Translations under genes and position numbers: made by a program
Notes under the pieces: generated by a model
The model's input: only the letters and a program-made list of their open reading frames with translations
Told to the model about the DNA's origin: nothing
Databases searched by the model: none
In this document: positions 35,764 to 42,340 of the stretch, in pieces
How positions within the stretch are numbered: the stretch's first letter is position 1
How the letters are laid out: each line of letters starts with the position of its first letter
Source: Muribaculaceae bacterium Isolate-013 (NCI)
GTDB taxonomy: Bacteria > Bacteroidota > Bacteroidia > Bacteroidales > Muribaculaceae
Direction of reading: 5' to 3'
Length of the DNA stretch: 42,340 nt
NCBI GenBank assembly: GCA_004102785.1
Contig: SCEJ01000025.1
Span: 1-42,340 of the forward strand

Positions 35764-38700
35764 TTAGAAAACAACTTTCAGACCGCCGGAAATGTTGCGG
35801 ATAGCGGAGTAACCACCGGTAGCGGCAGAAGCGAAACCACGACGGGGGTCAAGACCCTTGCGGGCGGTAACGATGGCCAGATTGTCGCCGGCGCAGTAAA
35901 CGCGGAGCGATTCAAGGCCGAGTTTCTTCATCCATTTGGAGGGGAAGGTGTAGCCCACGGTTACGTTGTTGAGCGAGAGGTAGTCGGAGCTTACCAGACC
36001 GAAAGTGGTCTGCTGGTCAGCTACAACATATGTGGCCTGTGAGTCGAGTTTCGGGAAGGTTGCGCCGGGATTCTCGGGGGTCCAGTGGTCAAGGGCGTCC
36101 TGGTGCCAGTTTGTACCGAGCGAGCCGGCAGCACCGGTGTGCATCAGCTTGAGGTAGCCGTCATCGTAAGTGCGGCCGCCGAGCTGGAATGCGAACTGGA
36201 ACGAGAAGTCAAAGCCGTAAGCCTGGAGAGTCGAGCCGAAACCGCCGTAGAAAGTGGGGAGCACGTTGCCGGTCTCCTTGAGGTTGGTGTCGGATGCGGT
36301 GTCGAAGTTCTCGGTCTTGTATTCTGCGCCGTAAACGGGTTTGGCATCGGGATTGGCAGCGATTTCATCGGCATTGAGCACTTCGCGGGCCCAGAAGAGG
36401 GGAGCGCCGTTGTCGGGGTTCACGCCTGCATAGTCTACCATATAATAGTTGAAGAGCGACGAACCTTCTTTGAGGATACGGATACCGGAAATCATCTGGC
36501 CTCCCAGGTCGGGATGGAGCTTGAGAATCTTGTTCTGGTTGTATGTGCCGTTCACGTTGATTTCCCAGGTGATGTCCTTGGTAACAATCGGACGGTAGTT
36601 AACCTCGAACTCGAAGCCCATGTTGCGCATCGAACCTACGTTCATAGGTATTGATGAGAAACCGTTGGAGGGAGCCACGGGCTTGTTGTAGAGCATGTCC
36701 TTGGTTTGACGGAGATAGTATTCGATGGTACCATCGATGCGGCCTTGGAGGAAGCTGAAGTCGATACCGGCGTTGAATGCGTTGGAGGTCTCCCATGTCA
36801 GTTCGGGGTTACCTTTCTGCACGAGGTTACCGTCAGACCATGCGTCGGAACCGCTGATGCCGTAGATGTCGACGTAGTAGTAGTTGTACTCGAGACCGGG
36901 GTAGAGGTTGTCGTTACCCTGCTGACCGAACGAAGCTTTCACTTTCAGAAGGTCGAGCCACTCGGAGGTGTTCTCCATGAAGGATTCTTTCTTAACGTCC
37001 CAGGCGGCGGATACTGAGAAGAAGTTACCCCAGCGGTGGTCGGGAGCGAAGCGGGAGGAACCGTCGCGACGGAACGAAACCGAAGCGAAGTAGCGCGAAT
37101 CGTAGTCGTAGTTCAGACGGCCGAAGTAACCGCGGGTGGAGTAGCCGGAGGCACCGCCCGAGCCGGTACGCTGGTCATTGTTGAGGGTGTTGTTCACCGA
37201 CCAGTTGTCAGGATCGTAGAGGGTGTAACCGAGAGCGGAGAGGGACTCGGAGTTACGGTCGTAGCTTTCAGCACCGATCATGATATCGCCATGGTGGTTG
37301 CCGAATGTACGGCGGTAGGTTGCGAGAGCCTGGAGGTTGAGACCGCGCAGACGTGAGTAGGTCATGTTGGCGGCACCGCCACGGTCAACTACAACCGACG
37401 AGCCGTAGTATTTCGACATCAGGTAGTGGCCGCGGGTGTTGTCAAGGAAATAACCTACGGTACCGGTGATGTTGAGGTTCTCAATGGGAGTGATTATACC
37501 GTACCACTTGGCATCGAGGACGTCCATGAGCAGCTCGCTCTTGTCATAGATGATAGTGGAGGCCGGGTTACCGCCACCCATGAAGTTTCGGTCGGTACCC
37601 TTCATGTTGCGGCCGTCACCGTAGTCGTAGATGGGATGACCGGTGGTGTGGTCCATCTCGATGTTGCCGTTTGCATCGCGCACGAAGATAGGATAGATGG
37701 GAGCGATGTAGTCGGTGTAGTAGAAGGCGTTGGCAGTCGTCTGGTCACCGTCTTCCTGGCCGTCGGGGGAGTTCATCGAAACGTGGTTGTAGGCAATCGA
37801 GGTGCCGATTTTGAGCCATTTCTTGGCCTGGTATTCGGCAGCCACGCGAGCCGACAGACGGTCGTAGTTGGAGTTTTTGATGATACCTTCGTTGCCGAGG
37901 TAGCCTACCGAACCGTAGAAGTTGAAGCGTTCGGAACCGCCGGTGATCGAGAGGTTGTATTCCTGACGGAGACCGTTGCAGTAAGTTTCCTTGGCCCAGT
38001 CATCGGGAGTGATGTAGTTCGAGCCGTTGTTGTAGCCGAGGGTGGCGGCAGGGTTGAGCTTGCCGTTGGTGCCGACCATCTGCTGGCCTGCGGGGAGGGT
38101 ATAGAACTGGTAGCCGGTACCGAAAGCGGAATAGAGGTCCGCGTTGGCCTGGAGGTGTGCGCTCATTGCGGTAACATCTTCCTGGTGGTAGAGGTAACCG
38201 TTGCGGAGAGCCTCGTAAGCCATCTCAGTGTACATGGCGGGGCTCTTTATGGTGCGGTAACCGTCAATCTGGCGAGAGTTGCCACCCCAGCGGGCGTCAA
38301 GGGAGATGCGGGCATCGCCCTCCTTACCACGCTTGGTGGTGATGAGAATCACACCGTTGGCACCGCGGGCACCGTAAAGAGCGGCGGCGGCGGCGTCCTT
38401 GAGAACGGTCATGGACTCGATATCCATAGTGTTGAGAGTGGCGATATCGCCATCGAAAGGCATACCGTCAACTACATAAAGAGGAGTGGCCGAACCGTTG
38501 ATGGAACCGATACCGCGGATACGCACTTCAGGAGCGGAACCGGGCTGGCCGTTGGTCTGAAGCACCTGTACACCGGAAACATTACCGGCAAGCGCTGTAA
38601 CAGCATCGGTAACGAGGCGTCCCTCAATCTGGTCGGCTTTCACCACTGAGGCCGAACCGGTATAGGCAGATTTCTTGGCAGTACCGTAAGCGACCACAAT

Positions 38701-39009
38701 CACATCATCGAGCACGTGGTCCATGCTTTCGAGCACAACTTTGACACCGTTGACAGCGTTAACGGTCTGCTCCTGGAATCCTACATAGGAAACCTTGAGC
38801 TTGCTTACGTTGGAAGGAACGGAAAGGGTGAAGTTACCGTCGATGTCAGTGGCGGTACCCTGTCCACCGCCAATCGGCATGACTGTGGCGCCCACGATGG
38901 GCTCGTCATTGCCGGCTTCAACGACCGTACCGGAGATGGTGCGGTTTTGCGCCAAAGCACAAACCGCAGTCAGCAGCACTGTCGTCAGCAATAGAAACAG
39001 CTTTTTCAT
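35764..39009 (-). CDS. SusC/RagA family TonB-dependent outer membrane transporter
   Basis: A 1081-aa transporter driven by TonB. Signal peptide (MKKLFLLLTTVLLTAVCALA), a carboxypeptidase-D-like regulatory domain (about 23-100, TISGTVVEAGNDEPIVGATV), a TonB-box-like DDVIVVAYGT near 106, the plug (about 115-225, with PEVRIRGIGSI and VLKDAAAAALYGARGANGVI) and a beta-barrel ending in VVF with terminal Phe. There is no N-terminal anti-sigma-contact (STN) domain, so control by an ECF sigma/anti-sigma pair is not suggested by the sequence. First gene of the operon with susD and the surface lipoprotein. Confidence 0.95.
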   Translation of the reverse strand: MKKLFLLLTTVLLTAVCALAQNRTISGTVVEAGNDEPIVGATVMPIGGGQGTATDIDGNFTLSVPSNVSKLKVSYVGFQEQTVNAVNGVKVVLESMDHVLDDVIVVAYGTAKKSAYTGSASVVKADQIEGRLVTDAVTALAGNVSGVQVLQTNGQPGSAPEVRIRGIGSINGSATPLYVVDGMPFDGDIATLNTMDIESMTVLKDAAAAALYGARGANGVILITTKRGKEGDARISLDARWGGNSRQIDGYRTIKSPAMYTEMAYEALRNGYLYHQEDVTAMSAHLQANADLYSAFGTGYQFYTLPAGQQMVGTNGKLNPAATLGYNNGSNYITPDDWAKETYCNGLRQEYNLSITGGSERFNFYGSVGYLGNEGIIKNSNYDRLSARVAAEYQAKKWLKIGTSIAYNHVSMNSPDGQEDGDQTTANAFYYTDYIAPIYPIFVRDANGNIEMDHTTGHPIYDYGDGRNMKGTDRNFMGGGNPASTIIYDKSELLMDVLDAKWYGIITPIENLNITGTVGYFLDNTRGHYLMSKYYGSSVVVDRGGAANMTYSRLRGLNLQALATYRRTFGNHHGDIMIGAESYDRNSESLSALGYTLYDPDNWSVNNTLNNDQRTGSGGASGYSTRGYFGRLNYDYDSRYFASVSFRRDGSSRFAPDHRWGNFFSVSAAWDVKKESFMENTSEWLDLLKVKASFGQQGNDNLYPGLEYNYYYVDIYGISGSDAWSDGNLVQKGNPELTWETSNAFNAGIDFSFLQGRIDGTIEYYLRQTKDMLYNKPVAPSNGFSSIPMNVGSMRNMGFEFEVNYRPIVTKDITWEINVNGTYNQNKILKLHPDLGGQMISGIRILKEGSSLFNYYMVDYAGVNPDNGAPLFWAREVLNADEIAANPDAKPVYGAEYKTENFDTASDTNLKETGNVLPTFYGGFGSTLQAYGFDFSFQFAFQLGGRTYDDGYLKLMHTGAAGSLGTNWHQDALDHWTPENPGATFPKLDSQATYVVADQQTTFGLVSSDYLSLNNVTVGYTFPSKWMKKLGLESLRVYCAGDNLAIVTARKGLDPRRGFASAATGGYSAIRNISGGLKVVF

Positions 39010-39339
39010 ACACTAATATTAATAAGACATAAAAAATAAATTCAGTTTACTCTTCATCCGGGCCGGACTTCCGGCGGCATCAGCCGCCGATGTCATCCGG
39101 CATAATTCATCCGCTTGTTCTCAGGCGACTGGGAAACCCCATGCCCACAATCCGGCAATGCAGGAAGCGTAGCATCAACCGAGAGATAATGATTTGGCAA
39201 AAATAGCCGCACCACAAAAGCGGTTTGAAAGCAAAATTAAGAGAAAGTAGTTAAGAAGCGTTAATCCAAGACTCTGCTTAACGAGGATTTTTCCGAGGCT
39301 AAGGGATAGAAAAACCAACTTTAAGACAGTTCTCATCCG

Positions 39340-39347
39340 CAAAGTTA
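39340..39347 (-). promoter_or_regulatory. -7 promoter element for the SusCD operon
   Basis: An exact TAACTTTG on the minus strand. It would start transcription near 39333, leaving a leader of about 320 nt. The -33 region is not obvious, and weaker boxes lie closer to the gene, so the choice is tentative. Confidence 0.45.
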
Positions 39348-39557
39348 AAACAATTTGTCAATATTTTAAACTTTTATGAGGATTTTTTGCGGCGTTTTAA
39401 CATATTGAACAACTATGCTATTAAACATATTTCACAAACATCATTTTGCAAACATTTGCTTTTCAATTAATTACAATCGACAAACAACGCATAATCATGC
39501 AACTTGCATACCCCATAATTATTCACAAAATTAACACGCAGGAATAAAGTTATGAAA

Positions 39558-39579
39558 TATCATCATAATCATGATGATA
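39558..39579. promoter_or_regulatory. Palindrome, candidate operator
   Basis: TATCATCAT and ATGATGATA (9 bp each) around AATC, in the middle of the AT-rich divergent region. It could bind a dimeric regulator or form a hairpin; neither is proven. Confidence 0.3.
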
Positions 39580-39725
39580 ATTGAAAAAACATCACACTTT
39601 TGTCGTTAATATAAAATCAAGCCTGAAAGAAAAAAGGGTTTGTTCAAATGGCATTTTGAGACGGTTTTATATTTTTTTTAATAATTTTGTCTACCAGTGA
39701 TAGCTGCCGAAACAAAACTATTTCG

Positions 39726-39733
39726 TAACTTTG
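39726..39733 (+). promoter_or_regulatory. -7 promoter element for the S8 protease
   Basis: An exact TAACTTTG followed by CA. The predicted start is near 39740, about 220 nt upstream of the ATG. No -33 TTTG at normal spacing. Confidence 0.5.
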
Positions 39734-39959
39734 CATTTGACCGTACCCCTACACGGCTATCACGCTTCCGGACAAGATATGCCAAAAATCCGGCCGGGCC
39801 GGCTCCCCCCCCACCGGCGAAGCGTCCCCTTTCCGGCACAAACTCATTGCTATATATAATAAGGTGTACGATTCCACTTGTATCACCACCGGCCATATCG
39901 CAGTGACCCACAAACCAACCATCATCAACAATTATCAAAGACAAAATATTTTTATCAGA

Positions 39960-42161
39960 ATGAAGAACCTCTTTGTTTGCGGAATTCTGGCAGCCGGATG
40001 CTGCTTATCCGCCGCGTCACAGAGCAAGCTGAGCGGAAGCGCCCAGATTATGCTCATGCGCCATAATTCGGAAAAGGCCCTCTCACGCGCCGCCGACACC
40101 ACCGAGGTTATGGCTTTCATCACCCTCAACAAAGGCTACGACGCAGAAGCGCTTCGTGCCAAGGGGCTGACAATCACAAGCGATTTCGGTGACATCTGCA
40201 TCGTGTCACTCCCCCTTTCGCGTGCCGAAGAGATTGCCTCGATGAATGAAGTCAAGGCCGTGGAGTTCGGCGAACAGTCGGGCATCATGATGGACCGTGC
40301 ACGCACCCTTTCATCGGTTGACCAGGTTCATGCCGGCGACCCGACCACAAGCAACATATCATACACCGGCCAGGGCGTCATCACCGGCCTCTACGACACC
40401 GGTCTCGATCCCAACCACGCAGCCTTCCGCAAGGCCGACGGCACATCGCGAGTACAGGCCATCTTCCTGGCCAAGGGATACCAGAACGCAACTGTCACCG
40501 AATACACCACTCCGGATGCCATCAGCAAATTCGAGACAGACACACGATATGAGACTCACGGCACTCATGTTGCAGGAATCATGGCCGGGTCAAAAGGGAT
40601 TACCGGCGACTACGCCCAGACAAGCGGCAGCTCAACAATCCGCGACAACGGCGAGATTCCCTACTACGGCGTGGCCTACAACTCCGATCTTGTAATCGGT
40701 TGCGGCGACTTCTACGACGCCTCCATAATGGCCGGCGTGGAAAAAGTGGTAAACTTCGCCAAAAGCCAGGGCAAACCGGCAGTTGTAAACCTCTCGCTCG
40801 GAGGAAACTCCGGGGCACACGACCCCAACTCCACAGTATCCAAACTGATGGACCGCCTTGGAGAGGATGCTATAATATGCATCGCGGCAGGCAATGAAGG
40901 GGAAGAACCCATGGCAATACAGAAAGAGTTCAACCCGCGAGGCACAGCCGGCAAACAGCTCAACACATTCCTGACACCGCAGTATCAGGATCGCGCCGCA
41001 GTCTACACCGCAGAGTTCTGGAGCGACACCGACGCGCCTTTCACCTGCGAGCTCGTGCTCTATGACAAACTGAAGAAGGACGTTGTCGCACGGAAAGCCA
41101 TTTCCACCGGCACAACACGCTGGACCGCCGCCGACGGAGACGAATTCAAAAACGTATTCACATCCTCAAGCTCAGTCAACGCCTCCTGCGGCGTAGACCC
41201 CGTAACAAACCGATTCTACGTCAACCTCAACAACTCCCTGCAATACAACGGCGGCGCATCGCTGGTGGTGCTCGGAGTCAACATCAAAGGCACACCCGGC
41301 AACAAGTGCTACGCCTATATCAACACAGCACGCAACGCCGAGCAGAAAACATACTTCACCACAGAAGGCGTGTCGGGATACACTGCCGGCACCCCCGACG
41401 GCACAATCAACGGCTTCGGCTGCGGACACAACATGGTATCGGTAGGCGCCTGGGTATCACGAACATCTGCGCCCTACATCGGCACAGGCTCTTACAGCGG
41501 CGGCGGCGTACAGGGACAAATCGCTCCTTTCTCCTCCTACGGCCAGACAGGCGACGGACGTCAGCTCCCCCACGTAGCAGCTCCCGGCGCACAGATTGTA
41601 TCGGCCTACTCACAGTTCTATTTTGATGAAGCCAAGATGGCAAAAGACCGCACTTGCGCCTTCTCCGAGACATTCGGACGCAAAAATGCATACTACCCCA
41701 TGCAGGGCACATCAATGGCAACACCGTTCGCCGCAGGCGTGATAGCGCTCTGGCTTGAAGCCAACCCGAACCTCACCATCACCGACGTGCAGAATATCAT
41801 CAAGGAAACTTCCGACCCGATGACATCGTCAGTTGAGGATATCAAACGCTTCGGCGCAGGTAAAATCAACGCCATCAAGGGTATCGTGGCCGCGCTCAAC
41901 ACCTCCATCAAGGGCACCATCGCTGACCAGGCCGACAAGAACCTGATGTACACCCTTTCAGGCAAGCAGCTTACGGTAGTTATCCCCGGCGTGGAGAACT
42001 ACGGCGTGCAGCTCGTAAACCTCCAGGGTGCGACTGTGCTGGCAACCACCGCGCAGGGCAACACCGCCGACCTTGACGCCACAGGCATCGCCGACGGCAT
42101 CTACCTTCTGACCGCCGACACCAACGCCGGAAAGGTTACCCGCAAAATCGTACTCAAGTAA
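39960..42161 (+). CDS. Secreted S8 subtilisin-like serine protease with C-terminal sorting tail
   Basis: A 733-aa protease from the ATG at 39960, which gives a clear signal peptide (MKNLFVCGILAAGCCLSAAS); the longer ORF start adds 32 residues before it. An I9-like propeptide (about 30-110, EVMAFITLNKGYDAEALRAK) is followed by the S8 domain with D146 in LYDTGLDPNH, H200 in THGTHVAGIMAGS and S585 in GTSMATPFAAGV. The segment between H200 and S585 holds an insert of about 180 residues that is beta-rich. The tail after about residue 640 (VQLVNLQGATVLAT, then ADGIYLLTADTNAGKVTRKI and VLK) is a type-IX-like sorting domain. Divergent from the SusCD operon. It probably degrades extracellular protein; the link to SusCD import is inference. 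Confidence 0.92.
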   Translation: MKNLFVCGILAAGCCLSAASQSKLSGSAQIMLMRHNSEKALSRAADTTEVMAFITLNKGYDAEALRAKGLTITSDFGDICIVSLPLSRAEEIASMNEVKAVEFGEQSGIMMDRARTLSSVDQVHAGDPTTSNISYTGQGVITGLYDTGLDPNHAAFRKADGTSRVQAIFLAKGYQNATVTEYTTPDAISKFETDTRYETHGTHVAGIMAGSKGITGDYAQTSGSSTIRDNGEIPYYGVAYNSDLVIGCGDFYDASIMAGVEKVVNFAKSQGKPAVVNLSLGGNSGAHDPNSTVSKLMDRLGEDAIICIAAGNEGEEPMAIQKEFNPRGTAGKQLNTFLTPQYQDRAAVYTAEFWSDTDAPFTCELVLYDKLKKDVVARKAISTGTTRWTAADGDEFKNVFTSSSSVNASCGVDPVTNRFYVNLNNSLQYNGGASLVVLGVNIKGTPGNKCYAYINTARNAEQKTYFTTEGVSGYTAGTPDGTINGFGCGHNMVSVGAWVSRTSAPYIGTGSYSGGGVQGQIAPFSSYGQTGDGRQLPHVAAPGAQIVSAYSQFYFDEAKMAKDRTCAFSETFGRKNAYYPMQGTSMATPFAAGVIALWLEANPNLTITDVQNIIKETSDPMTSSVEDIKRFGAGKINAIKGIVAALNTSIKGTIADQADKNLMYTLSGKQLTVVIPGVENYGVQLVNLQGATVLATTAQGNTADLDATGIADGIYLLTADTNAGKVTRKIVLK

Positions 42162-42184
42162 GACAACATCCCCCTAAAAGGACA

Positions 42185-42340
42185 ATCGAGTAGGAGGTAA
42201 ACACTAATCATAGGGTGTTTATCTCCTACTTTCGTGTTTACCGACCTCTCACACCACCGTACGTGCCGTTCGGCATACGGCGGTTCTTAACGCGGATGCA
42301 GTTTCTCGTAGTATTCCGTAAGCGTGGGATAATGTGCGCG
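42185..42340 (-). mobile_element. 3' end of a group IIC-type intron (partial, cut by window edge)
   Basis: On the minus strand the reverse transcriptase stop (42287-42289) is followed at once by domain V (42245-42286): GAACCGCCGTATGCCGAACG, then GCACGTACGGTGGTGTGAG. From memory this matches the O. iheyensis group IIC domain V except for one compensated base pair, and it has the CGC triad of that class. Domain VI follows as a hairpin (42190-42204 with 42215-42229, 14 of 15 paired plus a G-U), and the intron ends near CTACTCGAT at about 42185. The same hairpin could terminate the S8 protease transcript on the plus strand. Confidence 0.82.
42287..42340 (-). CDS. Group II intron reverse transcriptase/maturase, C-terminal end only
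   Basis: The last 17 codons plus stop, reading RAHYPTLTEYYEKLHPR. This is like the C-termini of group II intron-encoded reverse transcriptases, and its place directly before domain V agrees with an ORF in domain IV. The rest lies beyond the window, so activity cannot be judged. Confidence 0.75.
   Translation of the reverse strand, partial: RAHYPTLTEYYEKLHPR

Larger units (their letters stand above)
39010..39959. other. 950-bp divergent control region without genes
   Basis: Separates the SusCD operon (minus) from the S8 protease (plus). No supported ORF. The part from about 39340 to 39720 is very AT-rich. Visible items: two exact TAACTTTG boxes (39340-39347 minus, 39726-39733 plus), further weak minus-strand boxes TATTTTTG (39198-39205) and TAATTTTG (39232-39239), a GGCGGC/GCCGCC hairpin at 39073-39088 in the susC leader, and a palindrome TATCATCAT-AATC-ATGATGATA at 39558-39579. 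The predicted leaders are about 320 nt for susC and 220 nt for the protease. Confidence 0.6.

Noticed and set aside
37426-38649. A 407-codon open frame antisense to susC
   Set aside because: Same shadow effect. The translation is Val/Gly/Glu-rich without any domain, while the susC frame is complete and conserved.
42190-42229. Hairpin as a dedicated terminator of the S8 protease
   Set aside because: It fits better as domain VI of the group IIC intron, directly next to domain V. It may still terminate transcription secondarily.
1-42340. The window as a circular plasmid or phage closed through one intron
   Set aside because: rho, rpsO, bamD, fabD and tat genes are chromosomal, and there are no replication, mobilisation or phage genes.
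1-42340. tRNA, rRNA or CRISPR features
   Set aside because: I saw no cloverleaf with a GGTTCRANTCC arm, no rRNA-like stretch and no regularly spaced direct repeats outside coding regions.

Overview
The window reads as chromosomal DNA of a Bacteroidales bacterium with fairly high GC in its genes. A Muribaculaceae-like gut commensal is my best guess (inference). The grounds are a SusC/SusD pair, a Rho factor with a long disordered insert, a Bacteroidetes-type omega subunit, four secreted proteins with type-IX-like C-terminal tails, and recurrent Bacteroidetes -7 boxes (TAnnTTTG, usually exactly TAACTTTG) upstream of the genes.

Layout. 1-126 is the 5' end of a group IIC-type intron (minus strand), sitting just after the terminator of sdaA. 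191-2720 holds L-serine deaminase (sdaA) and UDP-glucose dehydrogenase (ugd), divergent from rho (3239-5281), which has a leader of about 375 nt. 5488-7167 holds core genes: rpsO, the RNA polymerase omega-like subunit and bamD. 7275-11363 is a probable operon of a DEDDy 3'-5' exonuclease, a prolyl oligopeptidase and a lipoprotein with a BamE-like tail. 11465-16012 is a tightly overlapping biotin operon, bioA-bioF-bioGC-bioD, in which the pimeloyl-ACP methyl ester esterase (BioG) and the malonyl-ACP methyltransferase (BioC) are one polypeptide. 16157-17430 holds thymidine kinase and rubrerythrin, followed by a tiny lipoprotein and tatC/tatA on the other strand and then fabD (19185-20060).

20265-20998 is an internally deleted IS4-like element that keeps both inverted repeats. 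21209-23254 encodes an M13 (PepO/neprilysin-type) peptidase. Divergent from it, 23521-31412 is a three-gene secreted-protein operon: an M6 metalloprotease and two large beta-rich adhesin-like proteins. After a convergent metallo-beta-lactamase-fold gene, 32374-39009 is a SusC-SusD-lipoprotein operon. It is separated by a 950-bp AT-rich divergent control region from a secreted S8 subtilase (39960-42161).

The window ends in the 3' end of a group IIC-type intron (42185-42340) on the same strand as the left fragment, including the last 17 codons of its reverse transcriptase. Both window edges therefore fall inside the same class of repeated element, which may be why the sequence stops there.

The main functional theme of the right half is extracellular and periplasmic protein breakdown plus nutrient import: M13, M6, S8 and S9 peptidases, adhesin-like partners and a TonB-dependent SusCD transporter. 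I saw no glycoside hydrolase, CRISPR array, tRNA or rRNA gene.
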